From: an uncultured Bradyrhizobium sp.
Lineage (GTDB): Bacteria > Pseudomonadota > Alphaproteobacteria > Rhizobiales > Xanthobacteraceae
Direction: 5' to 3'
NCBI RefSeq assembly: GCF_947648125.1
Contig: NZ_CANSMR010000030.1
Location: 1-64,000, forward strand
Length of the DNA stretch: 64,000 bases
Position numbers and translations under genes: made by a program. Positions 47,485 to 56,141 of this stretch are shown here, in pieces; position 1 is the first letter of the stretch, and each line of letters begins with the position of its first letter. The notes under the pieces are model-generated. The model was given only the letters and a program-made list of their open reading frames with translations, ran no database searches and was not told the origin of the DNA.

Positions 47485-47924
47485 TGGGTGAGACGCACGC
47501 GATCACGGTCGAGAAGGTGCTGCCTTATGCCGCCGACAAGATCTGGCGGACGCTGACCACGAGCGAATTGCTGATGAAATGGCTGATGCCGAACGATTTT
47601 CAGCCGAGCGTCGGGCACCACTTCAATTTCCGCACCCGGCCGATCGGCGACTGGGACGGTGTCGTGCATTGTGAGGTGCTGGATTGCGATCCGCCGCGCC
47701 TGCTGCGCTATTCCTGGAAGGGCGGCGCCGACACCAATCCGAAATTCGGCTCGAAGCTCGACTCGGTCGTCACCTGGACGCTGACGCCGGTCGAGGGCGG
47801 CACGCAGGTCCGCATGGTGCATGACGGCTTCGTCTTCCCCGGCAACCGCTACGCCTTCGACATGATGAGCCCGGGCTGGGGCAAGATCGTCGATGCGATC
47901 GGTCGGGTCGCCGCGGAAGCCTGA
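47484..47924 (+). CDS. SRPBCC (AHSA1/START-like) domain protein, copy 2
   Basis: This 146-residue single-domain protein has ITVEKVLPYAADKIWRTLTTS, LMKWLMPNDFQPSVGHHFNF, GVVHCEVLDCDPPRLLRYSW and the C-terminal SPGWGKIVDAIGRV helix. It matches the product at 10914 in its WLM-NDF-P-VGH core. It should form a hydrophobic ligand pocket. The ArsR/SRPBCC couple may sense a lipophilic compound. It is translationally coupled to arsR. Confidence 0.92.
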   Translation: MGETHAITVEKVLPYAADKIWRTLTTSELLMKWLMPNDFQPSVGHHFNFRTRPIGDWDGVVHCEVLDCDPPRLLRYSWKGGADTNPKFGSKLDSVVTWTLTPVEGGTQVRMVHDGFVFPGNRYAFDMMSPGWGKIVDAIGRVAAEA

Positions 47925-47928
47925 CCGA

Positions 47929-48420
47929 TCACTCGTTCTTGCCGCGCCGGACCGTGATCGAGGCGTCGGTCTTGTTGCGCGTGCACTCGAGATTGAGGCG
48001 GCGATAGCGCATCGTGATGGTGTTGCCGCGCAGGATGCCCATGCGCTTCAGGCAGCGCGAGGTGCCGGTGGTGGCGTCATCCTTCGGTACGGTGAAGACC
48101 AGCGCGGTGGCGGAGCCGACCAGGTTGAAGAACTCGGGCTTCATCTTGCGATCGGTCTTGGCAAAGAGCTCGATCGAATAATCCTTGCCGCGGCAGCCGA
48201 GCGACAATTCCTTCGCCGCCGGGTGTGTGAGGTATGTGATGTTGGCGGCGCTGAAATTGACCTTCAGCCCGTCGATCTGGCCGGCGAGCTGCTTTGCGAT
48301 GTCCTCGCAGGGATCGGCATGCGCAGGCGCGGCAGTGAAGGCCGTGGCCAACGCCATCAGCGCGGCCGGCAGGATAGAGCGGATGCTCAAGGGAGAGCGT
48401 CGGCGCAACGGTGCTGTCAC
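47929..48420 (-). CDS. Secreted unknown protein with four cysteines
   Basis: This 163-residue protein may start at GTG 48420. A signal peptide is present (ILPAALMALATAFTAAPAHADP, cleavage near residue 35). The mature part has Cys in DPCEDIAKQL, SLGCRGKDY, SRCLKRMG and NLECTRN, enough for two disulfides, and an alternating strand pattern (TALVFTVPKDD). I recognise no family. It is convergent with the SRPBCC gene. Confidence 0.7.
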   Translation of the reverse strand: MTAPLRRRSPLSIRSILPAALMALATAFTAAPAHADPCEDIAKQLAGQIDGLKVNFSAANITYLTHPAAKELSLGCRGKDYSIELFAKTDRKMKPEFFNLVGSATALVFTVPKDDATTGTSRCLKRMGILRGNTITMRYRRLNLECTRNKTDASITVRRGKNE

Positions 48421-48495
48421 GAAATACCCCCGCGGTATGAAAATACGCGAAGCTACATGCAGGCTCCCGCGCAGCGCGTCAATATGGCCGGTCCG

Positions 48496-48813
48496 TCAGG
48501 ATGCGCACTTGCCGTCCTGCGCCTTGGAGGCTCCGGCGGCGCGGCGTTCGCAATCATTGCCATAGGTCTTGCCGTCGCAGCCGCAGACGGGCTTGAAGAT
48601 CTTGTTGCAGATCGTCGGCCGGAACGCGCAGGTGCCGGTCTGGTCTGCACGGCCGCATTGTCCCGGCTTGAACTGGCAGAACTGGCCGCCACGGCTGCAT
48701 TGAACGCCGGCAAGGCCGCCGCACGACTTGCCGAGGCGAGCCGCATCGGCGCCGGTCGGGACCGCGATCAACAAGGCCAGCGCCGCGAACCAGACGAAAA
48801 GCGCTGTCTTCAT
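48496..48813 (-). CDS. Secreted Kazal-type serine protease inhibitor domain protein
   Basis: The ATG at 48813 has CAGGAG 7 bases upstream. The 105-residue product has a signal peptide (FVWFAALALLIAVPTGADA), a Cys-rich middle (SCGGLAGVQCSRGGQFCQFKPGQCGRADQTGTC) and a C-terminal Kazal domain PVCGCDGKTYGNDCERRAAGAS...GKC with the hallmark C-G-x-D-G-x-T-Y-x-N-x-C. Kazal domains block serine proteases through the P1 loop before PVCG, here with Ile-Phe-Lys. Proteins of this kind are rare in bacteria. It is probably secreted to the periplasm or outside. Confidence 0.88.
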   Translation of the reverse strand: MKTALFVWFAALALLIAVPTGADAARLGKSCGGLAGVQCSRGGQFCQFKPGQCGRADQTGTCAFRPTICNKIFKPVCGCDGKTYGNDCERRAAGASKAQDGKCAS

Positions 48814-49046
48814 GATGGTCTCCTGATGGCTTCCTTGGTGGTTTCGCGGATCGCTGAAGCGTTGTGGCAACCAGAGATTACGGAGGGATAAAAGATAGCA
48901 CATGGATTGCCGGTCCCGCGCATGGCTGGAAGGCGGCCGGCTTCCCTTTCCTTTGTCCGAAAAAGGCTTAGAACGGCTCTACATTCCGGCGGCCGCACGG
49001 CCGGACCGGCCTTACGAACCCGACCTGCAAGCCCAAAGAGCAGCTC

Positions 49047-50699
49047 ATGAACGCCCCCTCTGCCTTCCCCGACCAGAAGCCGGTTCCGCCCTACAAGCAC
49101 ACCCCGCTCTTCCCGCTGGGTGCCGACACCACGCCCTACAAGAAGGTGACGAGCGAGGGCGTCCGGGTCGAGAAGGTGCTGGGCAAGGACATGCTGGTGG
49201 TGTCGCGTGAGGCGCTGCGGGCGCTGTCCGAGGCCGCCTTCGGCGACATCAACCACTATCTGCGGCCGGGCCATTTGAAGCAGCTGCGCTCGATCCTCGA
49301 GGACAAGGAAGCCAGCGACAACGACAAGTTCGTCGCCTTCGACTTCCTGAAGAACGCCAACATCGCCGCCGGCGGCGTGCTGCCGATGTGCCAGGACACC
49401 GGCACCGCGATCATCATGGGCAAGAAGGGCTGCAACGTCATCACCGATGGCGACGACGAGGCCGCGCTGTCCGAAGGCGCGCGCGATGCCTATCTGCGCC
49501 GCAATCTGCGCTACTCGCAGGTCGCGCCGCTGTCGATGTATGAGGAGAAGAACACCGCCAACAACATGCCGGCGCAGTGCGAGATCTACGCCGAGGGCGA
49601 CGATGCCTACAAGTTCATGTTCATGGCCAAGGGCGGCGGCTCGGCCAACAAGAGTTTCCTCTTCCAGGCGACGCCCTCGGTGCTGACCAGGGACCGGCTG
49701 CTTGCGTTCCTGAAGGAGAAGGTGCTGACGCTCGGCACCGCGGCCTGTCCGCCGTATCACCTCGCTATCGTGATCGGCGGCACCTCGGCCGAGCTCTGCA
49801 TGAAGACCGTGAAGCTTGCTTCCGCGCGCTATCTCGACGCGCTGCCGACCCACGGCTCGGCCGACGGCAACGCATTCCGCGATCTCGAGATGGAGCAGGA
49901 AATCCTCAAGATGACGCAAAGCTTGGGTGTAGGCGCGCAGTTCGGCGGCAAGTATTTCTGCCACGACGTGCGCGTGATCCGGATGCCGCGCCACGGCGCC
50001 TCGCTGCCGATCGGCCTCGGCGTGTCATGCTCGGCGGACCGCCAGGTGCTCGGCAAGATCACCAAGGACGGTGTCTATCTCGAGGAGCTCGAGCATAATC
50101 CGGCGCAGTATCTGCCCGCGGTCGAGCAGTCGCTCGGCGGCGATGTCGTCAAGATCGACCTCAACCAGCCGATGAAGGATATCCTCGCGACGTTGTCGCA
50201 ATATCCGATCAAGACCCGCGTCTCGATGACCGGCACCATGATCGTGGCGCGCGACTCCGCCCACGCCAAGCTGCGCGAGCGGCTGGAGAAGGGCGAGCCG
50301 CTGCCGGATTATTTCAAGAACCATCCGGTGTACTACGCGGGTCCCGCCAAGACGCCCGACGGTTACGCCTCCGGCGCGTTCGGCCCGACCACCGCGGGCC
50401 GCATGGATTCCTTCGTCGACCAGTTCCAGGCCGCGGGCGGATCGATGGTGATGGTCGCCAAGGGCAACCGCGCGGTCGCGGTACGCGAGGCCTGCAAGAA
50501 GCACGGCGGCTTCTATCTCGGCTCGATCGGCGGCGCGGCGGCGAACCTCGCCGAGCACTGCATCAAGAAGGTCGAGGTGGTCGAGTATCCCGAACTCGGC
50601 ATGGAAGCGATCTGGCGCATCGAGGTGGTCGACTTCCCGGCCTTCATCATCATCGATGACAAGGGCAACGACTTCTTCAAGGAATTGAATCTGGGTTGA
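49047..50699 (+). CDS. Class I fumarate hydratase (4Fe-4S)
   Basis: This 550-residue protein has the class I fumarase architecture: N-terminal [24 protein letters not shown], the iron-sulfur cluster Cys in [16 protein letters not shown], then [31 protein letters not shown] further Cys-containing block ([32 protein letters not shown]) and the C-terminal swivel domain with [15 protein letters not shown] follow. It catalyses fumarate to malate in the TCA cycle and is oxygen-sensitive. The 233-base upstream gap shows no clear promoter. A DUF429 gene overlaps its stop. Confidence 0.94.
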   Translation: MNAPSAFPDQKPVPPYKHTPLFPLGADTTPYKKVTSEGVRVEKVLGKDMLVVSREALRALSEAAFGDINHYLRPGHLKQLRSILEDKEASDNDKFVAFDFLKNANIAAGGVLPMCQDTGTAIIMGKKGCNVITDGDDEAALSEGARDAYLRRNLRYSQVAPLSMYEEKNTANNMPAQCEIYAEGDDAYKFMFMAKGGGSANKSFLFQATPSVLTRDRLLAFLKEKVLTLGTAACPPYHLAIVIGGTSAELCMKTVKLASARYLDALPTHGSADGNAFRDLEMEQEILKMTQSLGVGAQFGGKYFCHDVRVIRMPRHGASLPIGLGVSCSADRQVLGKITKDGVYLEELEHNPAQYLPAVEQSLGGDVVKIDLNQPMKDILATLSQYPIKTRVSMTGTMIVARDSAHAKLRERLEKGEPLPDYFKNHPVYYAGPAKTPDGYASGAFGPTTAGRMDSFVDQFQAAGGSMVMVAKGNRAVAVREACKKHGGFYLGSIGGAAANLAEHCIKKVEVVEYPELGMEAIWRIEVVDFPAFIIIDDKGNDFFKELNLG

Positions 50700-51370
50700 G
50701 GGCGACAGGCCTCGACGGATTCTCCAAAGGCTGGGTCGCCGTCACCATCGACGGCGACCAGCGGACGCTTTCCATTCATAGAAACATTGCGGACGCGCTG
50801 GCGGGGCCGTTCGATCGCGCCGGGGTCGATATCCCGATCGGAATGACCGATGACGGCGAGCGCGATTGCGATCGTCTGGCCCGCGAGCGGCTGCGCCCGC
50901 ACACCTCGCGCGTCTTCACCGGGGCGCGGCGCTGGCTGTGGCAGGAATTTGACGATCCGGATGCGGCGAACCGTGAAGCCCTGCGGCGCGGTCAGACCCG
51001 CGTCTCGCGCCAGCTCTGGCATCTCGGCAACAAGATCATGGAGGTCGACGCGTTCGTCTGTGCGAATGCCGCGCGCGACATCCGCGAGGTGCATCCCGAG
51101 CTGGTGTTCCTGCGGCTGAACGGCGGCGAGCCGTTGCCGCGCAAGAAGTCGGAAGAGGGCGATACGCTCCGCCGCAGGCTGCTGAAGCGATCAGGCTTTC
51201 GCGAGATCGATCGCTGGCTCACCGAGACGCGGATCGGCACCGGCGCGAAGCGTGACGATGTGCTGGATGCCTGCGCGGTGGCGCTCGCCGCCCATGAACC
51301 AAGCGGCTGCGTTCCCGGGGGACCGCAGCCGCTGGATGGACACGATCTGCCGATGCAGATCTGGTTCTAG
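50696..51370 (+). CDS. DUF429 protein
   Basis: This 224-residue protein starts with a TTG at 50696 that overlaps the fumarase stop by 3 bases, so it is translationally coupled to it. It has the DUF429 motifs [35 protein letters not shown], the central [45 protein letters not shown] and [15 protein letters not shown]. The conserved acidic residues suggest an RNase H-like metal-dependent nuclease fold, but activity has not been shown to my knowledge. Coupling with fumarase is unexpected. The 3' end is fused to a repeat, which supplies the stop codon region. Confidence 0.82.
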   Translation: MRATGLDGFSKGWVAVTIDGDQRTLSIHRNIADALAGPFDRAGVDIPIGMTDDGERDCDRLARERLRPHTSRVFTGARRWLWQEFDDPDAANREALRRGQTRVSRQLWHLGNKIMEVDAFVCANAARDIREVHPELVFLRLNGGEPLPRKKSEEGDTLRRRLLKRSGFREIDRWLTETRIGTGAKRDDVLDACAVALAAHEPSGCVPGGPQPLDGHDLPMQIWF

Positions 51371-51424
51371 AGCGTTTTCGAGCGAAGTGGACACCGGTTC
51401 GCGTGAAGAAAACGCGTCAAAACA
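51368..51424 (+). repeat. Bipartite repeat copy 4, conserved half only
   Basis: TAGAGCGTTTTCGAGCGAAGTGG-ACACCGGTTCGCGTGAAGAAAACGCG matches copy 3 at 38484 nearly base for base. No hairpin of 11 bp or more follows, so the variable half is missing. Its first bases form the stop codon of the DUF429 gene, as copy 2 does for the TPR gene. Confidence 0.85.
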
Positions 51425-51437
51425 AAAGCTGGAGCGG

Positions 51438-51734
51438 TTACGCCCGCGTGCCGGTGAAGGGGAAGCTGCCCATCGGGCCGATGCCCATCTCGCCGGAGAT
51501 GCCGTCGCCTGCGACCGTGCCGGAGAATTCGAGCGTCAGCGGCATCGGATTGGTGATGGAGACCTTCCAGGCGACGCTGTCGCCGTTCACGGTGCCGTCG
51601 AAGATTTCGGTGGAGTTGCCCTCGGCGCCCTGCGTGCCGGTGAGCGTGCCGCCCGAACTCGCCAGCGACAAGGTCGCCTTGCGCTCGCCCATCGGCGTCG
51701 TCATGGTCAAATTCCAGTTTCCGTCCACCGCCAT
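51438..51734 (-). CDS. Small unknown protein, beta-rich
   Basis: This 98-residue protein reads as repeated beta strands: MAVDGNWNLTMTTPMGERKATLSLASSGGTLTGTQGAEGN, then SVAWKVSITNPMPLTLEFSGTVAGDGISGEMGIGPMGSFPFTGTRA. Gly/Thr-rich turns suggest a small beta-barrel such as a lipocalin-like or FABP-like shell. No signal peptide is present. GGAGGG lies upstream of the ATG. Function is unknown. Confidence 0.7.
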   Translation of the reverse strand: MAVDGNWNLTMTTPMGERKATLSLASSGGTLTGTQGAEGNSTEIFDGTVNGDSVAWKVSITNPMPLTLEFSGTVAGDGISGEMGIGPMGSFPFTGTRA

Positions 51735-51813
51735 TGATGTCTCCCCTCCGGTAAAAAAGCGTGCGCGGGTATAGCCTATCTTGGCGCGCGCGCCTAGTTC
51801 GCGGCTGCGGCGA

Positions 51814-52368
51814 TCAGGCGCGGGCGGCGGCGCGCAGCCGGTTGCTGACCAGGAAGCGGAAAGCGACGTACTGGATCGCGAACGCGGCGATCTTGGCGCC
51901 GACCAGCACCACCGACACGTAGAGCGCCCACAGCTTCATGTCGCCGGTCGCCGCGATCGCGATGGTGCCGGCGGCGAGGATGAACATCAGCCCGGCCCAG
52001 GCGTAGCCGGCGAGGGTGGCGTATTCCGGAATGGTCTCGGTCACGATCGGCGGCAGATAGCGCAGCATCCAGCCGCGCTTGAGCATGATCGTGCCGATCG
52101 CGATGTGGCCGATCGCGGGCTTCGCCAGCACGAAGCGCGGATCGTTGGTGAGCAGCGTCGCGCCGCCAAGCACGATCACCAGTCCAAGGCTCGCCCAGGT
52201 CATGTAGCCGAGCGTCTGTCCCTTCATACGCGCATAGACCACTTGCGCAATCGCACCCACGATCGCGACAGCGGTGGCGATCAGGACATTGTCGGTGGCG
52301 AGATAGACCACCAGGAACACGATGGTGGAGAGGAAGTCGCTCGCGAGCCTGGCAAATACGCTCTTCAT
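51814..52368 (-). CDS. YciB/IspZ-like inner-membrane protein
   Basis: This 184-residue protein has about five hydrophobic segments (SDFLSTIVFLVVYLATDNVLIATAVAIVG, LGLVIVLGGATLLTN, KPAIGHIAIGTIML, GYAWAGLMFILAAGTIAIAA, LYVSVVLVGAKIAAFAIQYVAF). The pattern matches the YciB/IspZ intracellular septation family (about 180 residues, 5 TM). YciB affects envelope integrity and division in E. coli. It is the second gene after 52427-53002, with 58 bases between, and shares the operator at 53021-53092. Confidence 0.75.
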   Translation of the reverse strand: MKSVFARLASDFLSTIVFLVVYLATDNVLIATAVAIVGAIAQVVYARMKGQTLGYMTWASLGLVIVLGGATLLTNDPRFVLAKPAIGHIAIGTIMLKRGWMLRYLPPIVTETIPEYATLAGYAWAGLMFILAAGTIAIAATGDMKLWALYVSVVLVGAKIAAFAIQYVAFRFLVSNRLRAAARA

Positions 52369-52426
52369 CGTCGTGGCTTCCGTTTCCTCGGGCAGGATGA
52401 TCGCTGTGATGTTGTTGTTGCAGCGT

Positions 52427-53002
52427 CTAGCGTGACGGCAGCGCGCCAGCCGGCGGCGTCCCGTATTTGGCCGCGCGATATTGCGGATACCAGCGGGTGA
52501 AGCACACCGCGGCGTTGCGCGCGGCGAAGGCGATCAAGAGGCCGGTCCACAGCGGCAGGGCCGGTACATAGAGCACCGCGATGTTGCCGATCAACATCAA
52601 CAGCGTCGCGGCGGTCCAGGCTCCGGTGATCAGGTAGTTGGCTGTGAGGAAGCCCGGCTGCTTCGCGGTCTCGGCATCGACCTGCTCGAGCGCATATTGC
52701 CGCGTGAAGGGACGGCCGATCAGGATCGAGGCGAACGACACCAGCAGGATGCCGGCATCGACGGCGATCTTCACCGCGATTGCGCTTGGCGTCGCATCGA
52801 CGAAGGTGAGATAGAAGCCGACCGCGGTGAACACGATCACCGAACCGACGCCGAGGATCTTGATGCTGCGGCCGCGCGCGATGTCGAACGCGATGACGCC
52901 AAGGCAGATCAGCGCGGCAGCGAGTAAACTCACGGTAGCCGAGGTCACCAGCATCAGAGTGGCGAAGGCGCCGTAAGGGGCGAGGATCAGGAAGATCGTC
53001 AT
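52427..53002 (-). CDS. Multi-spanning membrane protein, unknown
   Basis: GAGGC upstream fixes the ATG at 53002. The 191-residue protein has about six hydrophobic segments (FLILAPYGAFATLMLVTSATVSLLAAALICLGVIAFDIARG, VIVFTAVGFYLTFV, IAVDAGILLVSFASILIG, LLMLIGNIAVLYVPALPLWTGLLIAFAA). Loop residues include FTRQYALEQVDAETAKQ and the C-terminal FTRWYPQYRAAKYG. I do not recognise a family; the pattern resembles intramembrane septation-like proteins of the next gene. It is the first gene of the operon controlled by a duplicated TetR-type operator. Confidence 0.75.
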   Translation of the reverse strand: MTIFLILAPYGAFATLMLVTSATVSLLAAALICLGVIAFDIARGRSIKILGVGSVIVFTAVGFYLTFVDATPSAIAVKIAVDAGILLVSFASILIGRPFTRQYALEQVDAETAKQPGFLTANYLITGAWTAATLLMLIGNIAVLYVPALPLWTGLLIAFAARNAAVCFTRWYPQYRAAKYGTPPAGALPSR

Positions 53003-53020
53003 TGGGAGCCTCGAAGGCCG

Positions 53021-53092
53021 ATCTTTACATCGTAAAGATAGCCTAGAGGCGGGCAGAAGGAGCGTCAAGCGAAATCTTTACAGTGTCAAAAT
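53021..53092 (-). promoter_or_regulatory. Double operator upstream of the membrane-protein operon
   Basis: A perfect 19-bp palindrome ATCTTTACATCGTAAAGAT (53021-53039) lies 19 bases before the ATG, and an imperfect copy ATCTTTACAGTGTCAAAAT is at 53074-53092, 53 bases away centre to centre. Between them, on the minus strand, is TTGACG (complement of 53063-53068) as a -35 box. The same layout is found at 54726-54798, before the carotenoid oxygenase. Confidence 0.75.
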
Positions 53093-53169
53093 CGTGATGC
53101 GATCTCAATAAAGTGAGTGAATTCAGATTGATACTTAAGCGATCGTGGGTCGTGTCTTATATCGCCAGC

Positions 53170-53259
53170 CGTCATGGCCGGGCTTGTCCCGGCCATTCAC
53201 GCCTTTCCTTCAAGAACCAACAAAGACGTGGATGCCCGGGACAAGCCCGGGCATGACGA
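53170..53259. repeat. Palindromic repeat CGTCATGGCCGGG...CCCGGGCATGACG
   Basis: The element has inverted ends CGTCATGGCCGGGCTTGTCC and GGACAAGCCCGGGCATGACG around a short spacer. It lies in the 208-base region between the membrane-protein operon promoter and the carotenoid oxygenase 3' end. It would fold into a long hairpin and may end the oxygenase transcript. A single copy is seen in the window. Confidence 0.65.
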
Positions 53260-53300
53260 GTGGAGAGACTGGGTATTCTCACGCCTGGAGTGATGCGCAG

Positions 53301-54704
53301 TTACTCCGCCCCCACCCAATTGCCATGGAATCCGTCGGGCACACGGTGGCCGAGATGGACCAGCGCGGTTGGGCCAGCCTCGACGTCGGTGGCGTTGAAG
53401 ACGGCGAGGTCGCTGCGATTCTCGCGGGCCCGCCAGACCGCGGCGAGCAGCCAGCCGTCGCCCTCGGCGGCGCCCGAGCCGCGCTCGACGAAGACAGGCT
53501 CGGAGATCGTGTCGCCGGCGGGCAAGAGGTATTTGCCGAGCCGCTTGCCCGCGCCGTCGACATGCACGATGCCTGACAGCGCGCCGGCCAGCGGCACGTC
53601 AGGGTCGGTGCTTGCGTGCCAACCGTGGCTATTCCTGAGACCGGCGCGGCGGTCGTCGATCCGCGGGAATTCGCCGGTCAGATCGTTGAGATAGGTTTGG
53701 GTGAAGCTGTCGGTATTCCCGGCCAGATCAAAGCTCCAGCGGCATAGCCGGGCGCTCGATTTCTTCTCATCCGTCGGCGAGCCGTCGGGGTGGGTGAACA
53801 GCGGCGGCTCCTCGTACTGCATTACGTCGGCGATGATGCGGTTGCCGTCTTCCCATGCGTTCATGACGTGGAAGACATAACAGTTCTCGGCGCGGAACCA
53901 GACCAGATCGTTGGCTGAGCCGTTGCGCTTCATGACGCCGACATAGGCGCCTTTTCCCGGCTCCCAGGCGTAGGGCGGCTTGCCGCGCATCGCGCGTTCC
54001 ATGCTGCCGGTGATGGGCAGGATCGGAAACAGCACGTGGTTCTCGGTGACGATGAAGTCGTGCACCATGCTGGCATAGGGCGCCTCGAAGCGTTCGAACC
54101 GCGTCACCACGCCGGATGAATTGACCGCGCCATACGACAGCGCCGGCGTCAGAGGACCGGCGGCGTTGTAGCCGAAGAACACCATCTCGCCGGTGACCGG
54201 ATCGATCTTGGGATGCGCGGTGAAGGGGCCTGAGATCGCGCCCTTGTAGTCGCAATAGCCAAGGCGATTGAGCGTGCCGGGCTCGATCTCGGTCGGCAGA
54301 TGGCCCTCCTCAAGCGCGAGCAGGCGGCCGGCGTGGAAGATGATGTTGGTGTTGGCGACGCCGCTGTCGGTGATGGTCGTTTCGGGCGCATCAGGCAGCT
54401 TGCGGCCGAAGCCGCCAAACAGCGCGCGGCCGGCGTCGTGCTCGGCCTGCCATTTTGGGGTGCGGACCCAGCGATTGCGATAGCTGGCGCGGCCGTTCTC
54501 GAGATGGAAGGCGTGCAGCATGCCGTCGCCGACGAACCAGTGCGCGCCCGGTACATTGAACTGCGGATTGGGGCCGTTGCGGTAGAGCGTGCCGTTCAGC
54601 TCGCGCGGCAATTCGCCTGTGATCTTGAGGAACGGCGCATCGGCTTCAAACGGGATCGGCGCCAGATTGGTTCGCGCCGTGTTGGATGTGACCTGGTCGA
54701 GCAT
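53301..54704 (-). CDS. Carotenoid/apocarotenoid (lignostilbene-type) oxygenase
   Basis: GGGAGA upstream and the position of the operator fix the ATG at 54704; a start at 54764 would run through the operator. The 467-residue protein has the retinal-pigment-epithelial-type fold with four iron-binding His: H164 (FTAHPKIDP), H215 (MVHDFIVT), H279 (CYVFHVMNAWEDG) and H460 (GFHGNWV), plus second-shell acidic residues in the WEDGN loop. It is a non-haem Fe(II) enzyme that cleaves a polyene or stilbene double bond with O2. It is divergent from a TetR gene and shares an operator with it. Confidence 0.92.
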   Translation of the reverse strand: MLDQVTSNTARTNLAPIPFEADAPFLKITGELPRELNGTLYRNGPNPQFNVPGAHWFVGDGMLHAFHLENGRASYRNRWVRTPKWQAEHDAGRALFGGFGRKLPDAPETTITDSGVANTNIIFHAGRLLALEEGHLPTEIEPGTLNRLGYCDYKGAISGPFTAHPKIDPVTGEMVFFGYNAAGPLTPALSYGAVNSSGVVTRFERFEAPYASMVHDFIVTENHVLFPILPITGSMERAMRGKPPYAWEPGKGAYVGVMKRNGSANDLVWFRAENCYVFHVMNAWEDGNRIIADVMQYEEPPLFTHPDGSPTDEKKSSARLCRWSFDLAGNTDSFTQTYLNDLTGEFPRIDDRRAGLRNSHGWHASTDPDVPLAGALSGIVHVDGAGKRLGKYLLPAGDTISEPVFVERGSGAAEGDGWLLAAVWRARENRSDLAVFNATDVEAGPTALVHLGHRVPDGFHGNWVGAE

Positions 54705-54725
54705 TCCGCATCTCCCTGCATTATG

Positions 54726-54798
54726 ATCTTTACATCGTAAAGATATCAGTAGGGATGACGCCATCGATCGTCAAGCAAAATCTTTACAGTGTAAAAAT
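54726..54798. promoter_or_regulatory. Double TetR operator between carotenoid oxygenase and tetR
   Basis: The same perfect 19-bp palindrome as at 53021 is at 54726-54744, 22 bases before the oxygenase ATG. A second site ATCTTTACAGTGTAAAAAT is at 54780-54798, 54 bases away centre to centre and 20 bases before tetR. On the minus strand TTGACG (complement of 54769-54774) stands as in the other copy. Together these are a shared regulator-target control region. Confidence 0.8.
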
Positions 54799-54817
54799 TG
54801 CGACATATAAGGGCCGG

Positions 54818-55534
54818 ATGGCAAGATTATCCAAAGAAAACAAGGCGGCTCGCCCGGCACGGGCTCCGAGGCGCCAGATTGCGCGTGCTGCCGCGGATCG
54901 TCCGGCGCCGCGACGCCGGGCCAATGACACGCCGTATCATCATGGTGATCTGCACGAGGCGCTGCTCAAGGCCGCCGAGCGCGTGCTCGAGCGCGACGGA
55001 CTGGCGGGGCTGACGCTACGTGCGGTGGCGCGCGAGGCTGGCGTGTCGCACGCCGCACCCACGCATCATTTCGGCGATCTCACCGGCCTCGTCAGCGAGC
55101 TTGCCGCGATCGGCTTTCGCCAGTTCAACGCGGCGATGATCTCGGCCGGCGCCAGCGGCGCCACCGCGATCGAGAAGGGGCTGGCGCGCGCCAAGGCCTA
55201 TGTCGCCTATGCGCAGGCGCATCCCGGCATGTACGGCCTGATGTTCCGGACCGAGCGGCTCGATATGTCGAGGCCCTCGCTGCATGAGGCGGCCAACACG
55301 TCGTTTGCCGGGCTCGCCGGTTCGATCGGCGAGAGCCGTCACGAGCAGATCCAGGAGAGGGCGCTGTCGCTCGATCAGGCCGCGGCCATCGTGCGCGCCT
55401 GGTCGCTGGTCCATGGCTTCACGATGCTGCTGCTCGATGGACGCTTGACCGACGTGCTGAACCGGATGCCACAGGGCAGCACGCTCGACGTGCTGTTCGA
55501 GGCGATGCTGAAGGGCAATATGAAGCCGTGCTGA
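54818..55534 (+). CDS. TetR-family regulator
   Basis: AAGGG upstream and the operator at 54780-54798 fix the ATG at 54818. The 238-residue protein has a basic, Arg/Ala-rich N-terminal extension of about 40 residues (ARLSKENKAARPARAPRR). The TetR helix-turn-helix follows (HHGDLHEALLKAAERVLERDGLAGLTLRAVAREAGVSHAAPTHHFGDLTGLVSELAA), then a helical ligand domain. It probably represses its own gene and the oxygenase, and perhaps the membrane-protein operon at 51814-53002, which has the same operator. Its ligand is unknown; a carotenoid or apocarotenoid fragment is a guess. Confidence 0.93.
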   Translation: MARLSKENKAARPARAPRRQIARAAADRPAPRRRANDTPYHHGDLHEALLKAAERVLERDGLAGLTLRAVAREAGVSHAAPTHHFGDLTGLVSELAAIGFRQFNAAMISAGASGATAIEKGLARAKAYVAYAQAHPGMYGLMFRTERLDMSRPSLHEAANTSFAGLAGSIGESRHEQIQERALSLDQAAAIVRAWSLVHGFTMLLLDGRLTDVLNRMPQGSTLDVLFEAMLKGNMKPC

Positions 55535-55538
55535 CGTG

Positions 55539-56141
55539 CTAGCGCGTCACGAGCAACGTCGAGCGGCCGCTTTGTCCGATCATCTTCACCTGGTCCGCGC
55601 CGCATTTGAAGTCGCGGGCGAAATCGTCGGCGGCCTGCCGCGCCAGCTCATTGGCGTTGGGGTTGGCGGCGACGTCGACATAGGCGACGTGACAGACCTC
55701 GCCGGGCGGCAGCCGCGTCACGGCGAGCATCGCCCGTGAGACCGGGCCGCCGCGCTTGTCCTGCTCGCTGTTGTCGGCGATCTGCCAGCGCTGGATGATC
55801 GCGAAGGGTTTGCTGCCGGCGGCGCGCCATTCGACCGTATCGCCGGTCGAGCTGAACGGGCCGAACCAGGCTTGGGCCGCCGGTTCCCTGGCTGCCGCCG
55901 CGCGATTTCGGCCGACCGAGACCACTTCGCGCAGATCGCCCTCGTTGATCAGCACGACAAGGCCGGATTTCCCCGGGCAGACCCTCGTGCTGCTACCGTC
56001 GTCCTCGTTGGGCTTGCCGATCATCCGGCAGGCCTTCGGTGCGGTCGATGTATAGAAGCTGCTGATCGTTTGGGCGCCAGCCTGACCAGGATTTGCGCTG
56101 GCGAGCGCCACAACGATTGTTGCAAAAGCAAGGTATTTCAT
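55539..56141 (-). CDS. Secreted unknown protein
   Basis: This 200-residue protein has a signal peptide (YLAFATIVVALASANPGQAGAQ) and Cys at PKACRMIG, STRVCPGKSG, EVCHVAYVD and DFKCGADQ, likely two disulfides. The sequence around residues 75-130 is strand-rich (VEWRAAGSKPFAIIQRWQIAD). I recognise no family. It is convergent with tetR, 4 bases between the stops. Confidence 0.72.
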   Translation of the reverse strand: MKYLAFATIVVALASANPGQAGAQTISSFYTSTAPKACRMIGKPNEDDGSSTRVCPGKSGLVVLINEGDLREVVSVGRNRAAAAREPAAQAWFGPFSSTGDTVEWRAAGSKPFAIIQRWQIADNSEQDKRGGPVSRAMLAVTRLPPGEVCHVAYVDVAANPNANELARQAADDFARDFKCGADQVKMIGQSGRSTLLVTR

